The notes below the pieces were generated by a model. That model was not told the DNA's origin, ran no database searches, and was given only the letters and a program-made list of their open reading frames with translations. Shown one piece after another: positions 41,106 through 50,554 of a stretch of 64,000 bases of DNA. Every line of letters starts with the position of its first letter. Positions within the stretch are counted from its first letter, which is position 1. The stretch comes from Lentzea sp. NEAU-D7 (GTDB lineage: Bacteria > Actinomycetota > Actinomycetes > Mycobacteriales > Pseudonocardiaceae). A program made the translations under genes and the position numbers. Where the stretch lies: NCBI RefSeq assembly GCF_026242055.1, contig NZ_JAPJDL010000002.1, forward strand, positions 248,001 to 312,000, given 5' to 3'.

Positions 41106-41785
41106 CGGGGGCCGAAGCGGTAACCGAAGCCGCGCACCGTGTGGACGAGACCGGGGTCGGAGGGCACGTCCTCGATCTTCGCGCGCAACCGCTGCACGCA
41201 GGCGTCGACCAGCCGCGAGTCGCCGAGGTAGTCGTGCTCCCAGACGGCCTCGAGGATCTGCTGGCGGGTCAGCACGCGGCCGGGGGTGCGGGACAGTTCG
41301 AGCAGCAGCTTCAGCTCGGTCGGGGTCAGCGCGACCTTCACGTCGTTCTTGAGCACCTGCAAACCTGCCCGATCGATCACCAGCGAGCCGTGCCGTTCGA
41401 CCGACGACGGCTCGGCGACGGTCCGCCGCAGCACGGCGCGGATCCGGGCCTCCAGCACGCGCGGTTCCACGGGCTTGACCACGTAGTCGTCCGCGCCCGC
41501 CTCCAGGCCCGCCACCACGTCGAAGTCGTCGCCGCGCGCGGTGAGCATGATGATCGGCACCTCGGCGTGCGCGCGCATCCGCCGGCACGTCTCGAAGCCG
41601 TCGATGCCCGGCAGCATGATGTCGAGGACCACGATGTCGGGACGGGACTCGCGCAGCTTCTCGACGCCTTCCTCACCCGTTCCCGCTGCTCGGACGTCGT
41701 GTCCCTGACGGCGCAACGCCAGCCCGAGTCCTTCACGCACCGAGGGGTCGTCCTCGACCAGCAACACCATCGCCACGAGATCCAT
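41102..41785 (-). CDS. OmpR-family response regulator
   Basis: A 227-aa regulator from ATG 41785 (MDLVAMVLLVEDDPSVREGL); ATG 41770 (MVLLVEDD) is equally possible. Receiver with LVEDD, phospho-Asp in DIVVLDIMLPGIDGFETC, Thr/Ala pocket LTARGDDFD and Lys in YVVKPVEPRVLEARI; C-terminal winged helix KVALTPTELKLLLELSRTPG, ILEAVWEHDYLGDSRLVDAC and VRGFGYRFG. First gene of the regulator-kinase-lipoprotein operon. No clear ribosome site at either start. Confidence 0.93.
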   Translation of the reverse strand: MDLVAMVLLVEDDPSVREGLGLALRRQGHDVRAAGTGEEGVEKLRESRPDIVVLDIMLPGIDGFETCRRMRAHAEVPIIMLTARGDDFDVVAGLEAGADDYVVKPVEPRVLEARIRAVLRRTVAEPSSVERHGSLVIDRAGLQVLKNDVKVALTPTELKLLLELSRTPGRVLTRQQILEAVWEHDYLGDSRLVDACVQRLRAKIEDVPSDPGLVHTVRGFGYRFGPR

Positions 41786-41833
41786 TATCTGCGGGAGACC
41801 GCACCGGCGCCGGATCTGTAGCGGAACCATGAC

Positions 41834-42853
41834 ATGGCGTGGACGTTCCCGTGGACCGGCTCGCGGAGTGTCGAAGCCATGGCCGGAAGCTTGCTGGGAT
41901 TCCTCTTCACGTACTTCGCGCTGGTGTGGACGTCGTTCGGGCAGAAGGCGGAGAACGCCGCGTTGCCCGAGCTGTCACTCCAACGCTCGTGGGCGTCCAA
42001 CATGGACATAGCGATCATCGCCGCCGCCATCCTCGTGGTTCTCTTCGCACGCAAGAAGTCGCTCACGCCGTTGCTGCTGCTCGGCGGTTCGGTGCTGGGA
42101 GCGCAGGTCCTGAAGCTCCACGTGCTGGTGCGGCCGCCGCTCGACGACGACGCGGTCCTGGTGCACAACAGCTTCCCGAGTGGACACACGACGGCCGCGG
42201 TGGCGTCGGTGATCGCGGTGGCGATGGCGGTGCCCAGGCGGTTCGCGCTGGTCGTGGCGGTGCCCGGGGCGCTCGGCGCGGGGGCGGTCGCGGCGGAGAC
42301 GGTGTCGCTCGGCTGGCACCGGTTCAGCGACACGCTCGGCGCGGCGCTGCTGGTCTCGACGCTCGCGTTCCTGGTGCTGCGCAGGTGGACCGCGGGGCTG
42401 GTCGTGCCGCCCGCGCTGGCCGTGGGAGGCGTCTGGCTGGTCGTGAGCTACCCGCAGGCCACGCCGCCGGCTCTCGCCGGCGTCGTGACCGCGGGTGTGG
42501 TGCTGCACTTCGGGTGGGTCGTGAGCGGTCTCGGCCGTCGGGGCGATCAAGACCGCTCACGACCGGGATCACTCGTCGTGATCGGTGGCGATCAGCTCCG
42601 CGATGGCGTCCAGAGCGGCGTCCGCTCCGTCCCCCTCGGCGCTGAGCACCACCTCGTCACCGTGCATGGCGCCCAGGGTCATCAGACCCAGAACACTCGC
42701 CGCGTCAACGGCTTCGCCGCCGTCCTTGGCGATGCTGACCGTCACCGGCTGGTCGGCGGCGGCCTTCGCCAGCAGTGCGGCAGGCCGGGCGTGCAGTCCG
42801 ACCTTGCTGGCCACGGTGACCCGTCGCTCGGCCATGATGGTTCCTCCCGGTAG
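41834..42853 (+). CDS. PAP2-family phosphatase; C-terminus runs antisense through ptsH
   Basis: Residues 1 to about 235 form a PAP2 membrane phosphatase with about six membrane segments and motifs KLHVLVRPPLDDD (KxxxxxxRP), HNSFPSGHTTAAVAS (PSGH) and SLGWHRFSDTLGA (SxxxHxxxD). The active-site set is complete. After GWVVSGLGRRGDQD the frame continues about 100 codons, through the 15-bp hairpin at 42517-42564 and the entire oppositely oriented ptsH gene, with sequence of antisense character, before stopping at 42851-42853. Typical PAP2 proteins of this kind end near 230-240 aa, so the natural stop seems lost. Confidence 0.75.
   Translation: MAWTFPWTGSRSVEAMAGSLLGFLFTYFALVWTSFGQKAENAALPELSLQRSWASNMDIAIIAAAILVVLFARKKSLTPLLLLGGSVLGAQVLKLHVLVRPPLDDDAVLVHNSFPSGHTTAAVASVIAVAMAVPRRFALVVAVPGALGAGAVAAETVSLGWHRFSDTLGAALLVSTLAFLVLRRWTAGLVVPPALAVGGVWLVVSYPQATPPALAGVVTAGVVLHFGWVVSGLGRRGDQDRSRPGSLVVIGGDQLRDGVQSGVRSVPLGAEHHLVTVHGAQGHQTQNTRRVNGFAAVLGDADRHRLVGGGLRQQCGRPGVQSDLAGHGDPSLGHDGSSR
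42517..42564. terminator. 15-bp perfect hairpin between PAP2 core and ptsH
   Basis: GGTCGTGAGCGGTCT (42517-42531) and AGACCGCTCACGACC (42550-42564) pair perfectly around an 18-nt loop, 5 bp beyond the ptsH stop. It looks like the shared terminator of the convergent PAP2 and ptsH genes, implying that the PAP2 frame should have ended before it. Confidence 0.75.
42569..42835 (-). CDS. ptsH: Phosphocarrier protein HPr
   Basis: An 88-aa HPr: RRVTVASKVGLHARPAALLA with the phospho-acceptor His15, and AASVLGLMTLGAMHGDEVVL with the Ser counterpart of Ser46 at residue 47. It passes phosphate from Enzyme I to EIIA. GGGAGG precedes the ATG. It follows the GlcNAc-type EIIC and DasR-like genes on the same strand; Enzyme I (ptsI) is not in the window. 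Confidence 0.96.
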   Translation of the reverse strand: MAERRVTVASKVGLHARPAALLAKAAADQPVTVSIAKDGGEAVDAASVLGLMTLGAMHGDEVVLSAEGDGADAALDAIAELIATDHDE

Positions 42854-42865
42854 AGCTGGTTTCGC

Positions 42866-44152
42866 TTACTGCTGGTCGTTCGTGGTGCGCTTCGGCTTCT
42901 CGCGCACCGCCGTGTCACCACTGCTGCCGACGATGCTCTCGTCGGCCTCCGGGGACTCGTCGTCCTCGCGGCCCGGCGTCTTCAGGTTCCACTTGCTGAT
43001 GACGAAGCGGAACAGGAAGTAGTAGATCGCACCGTAGATCAGGCCCAGGATGATCAGCATCCACGGCTTCTGGGAGATGTTCCAGTTCAGGATGAAGTCG
43101 ATCGCACCGGCCGAGAACGAGAAGCCCGAGTGGACGTCGAGCGCGTTCGAGATCGCGAGCGACGTACCGGTCAGGAACGCGTGGATCAGGTACAGCGGCC
43201 ACGCCACGAACATGAACGCGAACTCCAGCGGCTCCGTCACACCGGTGATGAACGCGGTGAGAGCGGCGGAGCCCATGATGCCGCCGATGAGCTTGCGCTG
43301 GCTGGGACGTGCGGTGTGCACGATCGCGAGCGCGGCTGCCGGGAGGGCGAACATGAGGATCGGGAAGAAGCCGGTCTGGAACGTGCCGGCCGTCGGGTCG
43401 CCCGCCAGGAAGCGCGGGATGTCGCCGGTCTTCTCGTTGTACTCGCCGAACTGGAACCACACGACGTTGTTGACGATGTGGTGCAGGCCCAGCGGGATCA
43501 GCAGGCGGTTCACGACACCGTAGATGAAGGCACCGATGATCGTGCTGCCCGTGACCCACTCGCCGATGGCGGTCAGGCCCGCGTCGAACCACGGGTAGAC
43601 CAGGCCGAGCAGGACGCCGACGATCGTCATGACACCGGCGACGATGATCGGGACGAACCGGCGGCCACCGAAGAACGCGAGGTACGGAGGCAGCTTGATG
43701 CGGTGGTACTTCTGCCACAGCAGGGCGGTCAACAGGCCGACGACGATACCGCCGAGGACACCGTAGTTGATCACCTCGGGCTTGGCGGCCGGGTCGGTCG
43801 GCTGGTCGAGGACCAGCGGCGACATCGCCTTGAAGACGCTCGTCAGCACGACGTAGCCGACGACGCCGGCGAGCGCCGTGGAGCCGTCACCGCGCCGTGC
43901 GAAACCGACGGCGATGCCGACGGCGAACAGCAGCGCGAGGTTGCTGAACAGCGCGTCGCCCGCCGCACCGATCACGGAGGCGACGGCGTTCCAGCCCAGG
44001 CCGTCCTTGCCCAGCATGTCGGGTTGACCGAAGCGGAGCAGCAGGCCTGCCGCGGGCAGCACGGCGATCGGCAGCATGAGGCTGCGACCGAAGCGTTGCA
44101 ACGTGGCGAGGCCCTTGATCTCACGACCACCGGTTGCGGCGTCCGTGCTCAT
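42866..44152 (-). CDS. PTS N-acetylglucosamine-type EIIC permease
   Basis: A 428-aa permease from ATG 44152 (MSTDAATGGREIKGLATLQR), with GGGAGGAA upstream. It has the glucose/GlcNAc EIIC signature ALLFAVGIAVGFARRGDGST, GLHHIVNNVVWFQFG and PRFLAGDPTAGTFQTGFFPI, with GVTEPLEFAFMFVAWPLYLI and about 10 membrane segments. EIIB and EIIA are separate genes on the other side of the regulator. It is part of a DasR-type regulon: dre site at 44932-44947 and overlap of 4 nt with the GntR gene. Substrate: N-acetylglucosamine most likely. Confidence 0.9.
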   Translation of the reverse strand: MSTDAATGGREIKGLATLQRFGRSLMLPIAVLPAAGLLLRFGQPDMLGKDGLGWNAVASVIGAAGDALFSNLALLFAVGIAVGFARRGDGSTALAGVVGYVVLTSVFKAMSPLVLDQPTDPAAKPEVINYGVLGGIVVGLLTALLWQKYHRIKLPPYLAFFGGRRFVPIIVAGVMTIVGVLLGLVYPWFDAGLTAIGEWVTGSTIIGAFIYGVVNRLLIPLGLHHIVNNVVWFQFGEYNEKTGDIPRFLAGDPTAGTFQTGFFPILMFALPAAALAIVHTARPSQRKLIGGIMGSAALTAFITGVTEPLEFAFMFVAWPLYLIHAFLTGTSLAISNALDVHSGFSFSAGAIDFILNWNISQKPWMLIILGLIYGAIYYFLFRFVISKWNLKTPGREDDESPEADESIVGSSGDTAVREKPKRTTNDQQ

Positions 44153-44904
44153 CGGGTTCCTCCCTTGGCGGAGTTGGGTCCGGTACCCGGGACGGTCCGG
44201 TCCAGTTGCATGGTCACCTGGTAGAGATCGCCCCGGTACCAGGAGGTCACGTCTTCGCAGGGCCGCCCGTCGGAGCTGGCGACCCTCCTGAACACGAGAA
44301 GCGGGCTGCCCTTGCGGACGTCGAGCGCCTTCGCGGTCTCCGCGTCGGCGGTCTCGGCCCACACGGTCTGCCGCGCGTGGTCGAGCTGAATTCCGTACCG
44401 GGTCGCGATGATCTCGTAGATCGATCCGGTCAGGTCGCAGCGGTCGAGCTCGGGAAGCATGTGCGGGCTGTACCAGCCGGCTTCGAGCGCCAACGGTGCC
44501 CCGTCGGCCTTGCGCAGCCGCACGACGCGGTACGCGTACTCGTCGGACTCGAGGCCCAGCGAGGCCTTCGAGCCGGGTGCCGCCTGGCCGCAGCTGATCA
44601 CCTCGGTGCTGGGTTCGACCCCGCGCGCCTTCATGTCCGAGGTGAACGAGGCGAGGAAGAGCTGCAGGTCGTAGCGCCGCTTGGCGGTGAACGTCCCACG
44701 TCCCTTGGCCCGCGTGAGCAGGCCGTCGGCGACCAGCTGGCCGACCGCGGCCCGCACGGTGATGCGGGAGACCCCGTACCGCTCGGCGAGATCGCGCTCG
44801 GACGGGATCGGCGAGCCGGGAGCGAGCTCCTGCTCTGCCAGCCGCCGCAGGATCTCGCGCAGCTGCGCGTGCTTCGGCTTGGGGCCGTCCACGATCTCGT
44901 TCAC
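44149..44904 (-). CDS. GntR/HutC-family regulator, DasR-like
   Basis: A 251-aa regulator from GTG 44904, with GAGGAGGTG upstream. N-terminal wHTH: HAQLREILRRLAEQELAPGS, IPSERDLAERYGVSRITVRA, LLTRAKGRGTFTAKRR; C-terminal UTRA effector domain (YRVVRLRKADGAPLALEAGW, IYEIIATRYGIQLDHARQTV, KALDVRKGSPLLVFRR). In Streptomyces DasR binds dre sites (ACTGGTCTAGACCACT) and is released by glucosamine-6-phosphate. A 14/16 dre match lies upstream of its own start, so autoregulation and control of both PTS wings are likely. Confidence 0.9.
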   Translation of the reverse strand: MNEIVDGPKPKHAQLREILRRLAEQELAPGSPIPSERDLAERYGVSRITVRAAVGQLVADGLLTRAKGRGTFTAKRRYDLQLFLASFTSDMKARGVEPSTEVISCGQAAPGSKASLGLESDEYAYRVVRLRKADGAPLALEAGWYSPHMLPELDRCDLTGSIYEIIATRYGIQLDHARQTVWAETADAETAKALDVRKGSPLLVFRRVASSDGRPCEDVTSWYRGDLYQVTMQLDRTVPGTGPNSAKGGTR

Positions 44905-44931
44905 TCGCTCACCTCCTCGCTAGTGGTACTT

Positions 44932-44947
44932 TCCGGTCTAGACCAGT
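44932..44947. promoter_or_regulatory. dre site (DasR-binding element)
   Basis: TCCGGTCTAGACCAGT matches the dre consensus ACTGGTCTAGACCA(C/G)T at 14 of 16 positions, with a perfect GGTCTAGACC core. It lies between the divergent DasR-like/EIIC/HPr genes and the EIIB/EIIA genes, so one site can repress both directions. Confidence 0.88.
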
Positions 44948-45015
44948 TGGTGCGGGAGAATGCTCCGCGCACCGAGCGGGTGTCAACCGCTGTTACGGGA
45001 ACGAGAGGTACGAAC

Positions 45016-45252
45016 GTGGCTGACGAGAAGGCTCAGAAGATCCTCGAGGCGCTGGGCGGGCGCGACAACATCATCGAGATCGAGCCCTGCATCACCCGCC
45101 TGCGGTGCGAGCTCGAAGACGGTTCCGTCGTGGACGAGAAGGCCCTGAAGGCGTTGGGAGCGCACGGAGTCATGCGTTCCGGCAACGTCGTCCAGGTCGT
45201 CGTCGGACCTGAGGCGGACACCATCGCGTCGGACATCGAGGACCTGCTGTGA
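45016..45252 (+). CDS. PTS GlcNAc-type EIIB
   Basis: A 78-aa EIIB domain protein (GTG 45016, GAGAGG upstream): QKILEALGGRDNIIEIEPCI then TRLRCELEDGSVVDE. The phospho-Cys is Cys25 in EPCITRLR, the hallmark of glucose/GlcNAc EIIB. It passes phosphate from EIIA to the incoming sugar through EIIC. It overlaps EIIA by 4 nt. In Streptomyces the separate EIIB is NagF. Confidence 0.92.
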   Translation: MADEKAQKILEALGGRDNIIEIEPCITRLRCELEDGSVVDEKALKALGAHGVMRSGNVVQVVVGPEADTIASDIEDLL

Positions 45253-45704
45253 GCCTCCGCGTGGGCAGCCCGGTGGCCGGCCGGGTGGTCGCGCTCTCCG
45301 CGGTCCCGGACCAGGTCTTCGCCGAGGCGATGGTCGGCCCCGGCGTGGCCGTCGAGCCCGTCCGGTCGAAGGCCGACGTCGTGTCGCCGCTCGACGGCAC
45401 CGTCGTCACGCTGCACCCGCACGCGTTCGTGGTCGCCAACGGTGACGGGGCGGCCGTCCTCGTCCACCTCGGCATCGACACCGTGAAGCGCAAGGGCGAG
45501 GGCTTCGAGCTCCACGTCGTCAAGGGCGAGCAGGTCCAGGCCGGTCAGAAGATCGTGACGTGGGACCCGGCCGAGGTCGAGGCGGCCGGGTTCGCGCCGA
45601 TCTGCCCGGTGGTCGCGCTGGACGCGTCCGCGGAGGTCCTCGCCGACCTGGCTCTCGACGCGGACGTGGTGGCGGGCGACGCCCTGTTCGACTGGTCCCG
45701 CTGA
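45249..45704 (+). CDS. crr: PTS EIIA, glucose type (Crr-like)
   Basis: A 151-aa EIIA-Glc: SPVAGRVVALSAVPDQVFAE, SPLDGTVVTLHPHAFVVANG and DGAAVLVHLGIDTVKRKGEG, with the His pair at 58 and 73 (phospho-acceptor His73). It donates phosphate to EIIB. GTG 45249 overlaps EIIB. In Streptomyces Crr also serves as a global carbon sensor; whether it is the sole EIIA-Glc of this genome is unknown. Confidence 0.9.
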   Translation: MSLRVGSPVAGRVVALSAVPDQVFAEAMVGPGVAVEPVRSKADVVSPLDGTVVTLHPHAFVVANGDGAAVLVHLGIDTVKRKGEGFELHVVKGEQVQAGQKIVTWDPAEVEAAGFAPICPVVALDASAEVLADLALDADVVAGDALFDWSR

Positions 45705-45755
45705 ACCGCTTCCCGGGTGTTCTCCCAGCCCTGACCGGGGCAGCCTGAAGGCGCT

Positions 45756-45778
45756 GTCGTGAACGGACCGTTCACGAC
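45756..45778. repeat. 23-bp perfect palindrome after crr
   Basis: GTCGTGAACGG-A-CCGTTCACGAC, 11-bp arms around a single A, 52 bp after the EIIA stop. It may act as a terminator once a small loop opens, or be a dispersed repeat/protein site. No T-tract follows. Confidence 0.6.
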
Positions 45779-45823
45779 GGCCCGGAACTTGTACCCGGTC
45801 GTCCCGAGCAGGACCGTGGTGTC

Positions 45824-46276
45824 ATGACCACGGTCCTGCTCGCGTTCGCTCTGGGTTCGTTGTGGACGGTCGCCGCCGTCCTGGACGCTCCACCCTCGTC
45901 GTACCTGCTGGCCTGGTTCGGCATCGTGCTCTCGATGATCGACCTGCGACACCACCGGTTGCCGGACGCGCTGACCCTCCCGTTGGGCGCGGCGCTGCTG
46001 CTCCTGCAGTTCCGCGGCCTGGGAGCCGCGGCGCTGTCGGCACTCGTCTTCGGTGGCGCGCATCTCGCCGTCCGGCGGCTGCGGCCCGCGCTGATGGGCG
46101 GCGGCGACGTCAAGCTCGCTTTCGGACTCGGCGCGGTTCTGCCGTTGCCAGGACTCCTGCCGGCCGCGATCCTGTCCAGCGCGGTCACCCTGGCCGTCGC
46201 CGCGCTCCGGCGCAGGCGCGCGGTGCCGCACGGACCTGGCCTGCTGGCCGCCACCTGGGCGTTGACGACGCTGTGA
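45824..46276 (+). CDS. Short A24-type prepilin peptidase
   Basis: A 150-aa membrane protein carrying only the peptidase part of the A24 family: [20 protein letters not shown] (first catalytic Asp) and [14 protein letters not shown] (GxGDxK, second Asp). It lacks the N-terminal methylase domain with paired Cys, so it can only cleave prepilin-like leaders. Such truncated copies lie between aroE and aroC in many actinobacteria, with no pilin genes nearby; the substrate is unknown. ATG 45824. Confidence 0.85.
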   Translation: MTTVLLAFALGSLWTVAAVLDAPPSSYLLAWFGIVLSMIDLRHHRLPDALTLPLGAALLLLQFRGLGAAALSALVFGGAHLAVRRLRPALMGGGDVKLAFGLGAVLPLPGLLPAAILSSAVTLAVAALRRRRAVPHGPGLLAATWALTTL

Positions 46277-46283
46277 AAGGATT

Positions 46284-47485
46284 GTGACCGTGCTGCGCTG
46301 GATCACCGCTGGAGAGTCACACGGCCCCGCCCTCGTCGCCGTCCTGGAGGGCATGCCCGCCGGGGTGGAGGTGACCACCGAGGACCTAGTCGCCCAGCTC
46401 GGGCGCCGCAGGCTCGGGTTCGGTCGCTCGCCGCGCATGGGCTTCGAGCAGGACGAGGTCGAGATCCTCGGCGGCGTCCGCCACGGCAAGACCCAGGGCG
46501 GTCCGGTCGCGGTCACGATCGGCAACTCCGAGTGGCCCAAGTGGCAGACGGTCATGTCGCCGGACCCGGTCGACCCGAGCCTGCTCAAGCCGACCGGCCG
46601 CAACGAGGCCCTCACCCGGCCGCGTCCCGGCCACGCCGACCTGCCGGGCATGCAGAAGTTCGGCTTCGACGAGGCCCGTCCGGTGCTGGAGCGCGCCTCC
46701 GCCCGCGAGACCGCGGCCCGCACCGCGCTGGGCACGGTCGCCCGGCAGTTCCTGCAGCAGCTGCTCGGCGTGCGGATCCTGAGCCACGTGGTGTCCATCG
46801 GCCAGGCCGAGACGCCCGAGGACGCCGCGCTGCCCACGCCCGACGACCTGACCGCGATCGACGAGTCGCCCGTGCGGTGCTTCGACCAGCGCGGCACCGA
46901 CGCGATGGTCGCCGAGGTCGAGGCCGTCAAGGAGGCCGGTGACACGGTCGGCGGCGTCATCGAGGTGCTCGCGTACGGGTTGCCGCCGGGCCTGGGTTCG
47001 CACGTGCACTGGGACCGCCGCCTCGACGCGCGCCTGGCCGCCGCCCTCATGGGTGTGCAGGCGATGAAGGGCGTGGAGGTCGGCGACGGCTTCACCTCGG
47101 CGAAGCGCTGGGGTTCGCAGGCGCACGACGAGATCGACCGCGGCAGCGGCCCGGTCGGCGTGACGCGCCGCTCGAACCGCGCCGGTGGTCTCGAAGGTGG
47201 CATCACCAACGGCGAGATCCTGCGCGTGCGCGTGGCGATGAAGCCCATCTCGACCGTGCCGCGCGCGCTGTCCACCATCGACGTCCGCACCGGTGAGCCC
47301 GCGGTCGCGATCCACCAGCGTTCGGACGTCTGCGCCGTGCCGCGCGCCGGTGTGGTGCTGGAGTCCGTGGTGGCGCTGGTGCTGGCCGAGGCCGCGCTGG
47401 AGAAGTTCGGCGGCGACTCGCTCGACGAGACGCGCCGCAACGCCCACGCGTACCTCAAGGCGCTGGAAGCCCGCTGGGAGGGCAT

Positions 47486-47489
<4 letters not shown>
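46284..47489 (+). CDS. aroC: Chorismate synthase
   Basis: A 401-aa FMN-dependent synthase converting EPSP to chorismate. Motifs: [20 protein letters not shown] (N-terminal signature), [60 protein letters not shown], and [23 protein letters not shown] 46284 has AAAGGA just upstream; GTG 46290 (MLRWITAG) is an alternative. It overlaps aroK by 4 nt and heads the aroCKBQ run. Confidence 0.97.
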
Positions 47490-49523
<2,034 letters not shown>

Positions 49524-49819
49524 CGCCAGCTCAGCAGAGCCACGGCGGCGAGTGCTGTCGCACTGATGAAGAGCGTCTCCACAGTGGTTGCGGCGAGTCG
49601 CGGGTGCACCGCGGCCGCCGGCCGCTCGGGACTCGTCGCGAACTGCAGATCGCCCACCAGGTTGTGCACCTGCACGACCGCGCTTCCTGTCCGGACATCG
49701 CCCGAGATCTTGTTGCGGGTGCGGGGGTTGTCGGTCATGGCCGCCCTTGGTCCGGGATTCGAAGTGGGATGTGCAGGACGCTAGCGGCGATTCCGGCTCC
49801 AGATGCACCCAGTTGATCG

Positions 49820-50539
49820 TCAATCAAGGACCAATAAACGGACATTCCGCATTCCGATGTGCCAGATGTGGGCCATAGTGGCGCATCCAGAGGATCGTCT
49901 CCTCGTAGACGCCCTGGTCGCGCTCCCGGTCCACCGCTCCCACTCGGCGACGCTCCCGGTCACCACCATCGACCGGGACGCAGGCCCGAGGATCGTGGCG
50001 CCGAGCCGCTGGTGCGTGCGGATCCACGGGTCGAGGTGCAGACCGTCCGCACGGGTCCACCGCTGGAAGTCCTCCATCGGCGTCAGCGGGTAGGTCGCCT
50101 TGAGCGTCGGCCGCACCGGCACGATCACGCGGGCGAGCCCGTCCTCCGCGGCCCGCTCACGCAGGGCGGTGAGCACCTCGCCCGCCAGCCCGCCTCCGGT
50201 GCGATCGGCCCGCACTGTCGCCGCCACGACGCACAACGTGTCGGGCACGACGCTGTTCTCGTGCTCGGTGACCGCCGCGACCAGCGCACCGTCGTACCCG
50301 CCGTCCGGCAGCGTCGCCGTCTCACCGTCCCACCTCAGCGCCACCGCCGTCGCTCGTGCCAGCACCGCGTCGTCGTCATCGAGCAGCAGCACGTCGTAGC
50401 GCGGGAAGTGCTCCGCCACGGCGTCGCGGTGGGCGGCGGGGATCTGGCCGCGCAGCACGAACGCGGGCCAGCCGTCCCGCAGCGAGGCCTGGGCAGGGCC
50501 TTGCAGATCGGGTCGCGAGGCGTTCGAAACGATCTTCAC
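49820..50539 (-). CDS. GNAT-family N-acetyltransferase with deleted, frameshifted 3' end
   Basis: A 239-aa frame from GTG 50539. Residues 1 to about 190 match a long actinobacterial GNAT family: AHRDAVAEHFPRYDVLLLDD, TLCVVAATVRADRTGGGLAG (acetyl-CoA loop), RVIVPVRPTLKATYPLTPME and RSMVVTGSVAEWERWTG. Homologues then continue with a Pro/Val-rich loop and ...DxGVYVEPNxWVRH. Here that tail exists only in the next frame (VDRERDQGVYEETILWMRHY, about 49930-49870), so about 20-25 codons were deleted near 49925-49935 with a frameshift and the actual C-terminus is an unrelated Arg/Ser-rich tail. Possibly non-functional. Confidence 0.72.
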   Translation of the reverse strand: MKIVSNASRPDLQGPAQASLRDGWPAFVLRGQIPAAHRDAVAEHFPRYDVLLLDDDDAVLARATAVALRWDGETATLPDGGYDGALVAAVTEHENSVVPDTLCVVAATVRADRTGGGLAGEVLTALRERAAEDGLARVIVPVRPTLKATYPLTPMEDFQRWTRADGLHLDPWIRTHQRLGATILGPASRSMVVTGSVAEWERWTGSATRASTRRRSSGCATMAHIWHIGMRNVRLLVLD

Positions 50540-50554
50540 CGGGTCGGTCCTCGC

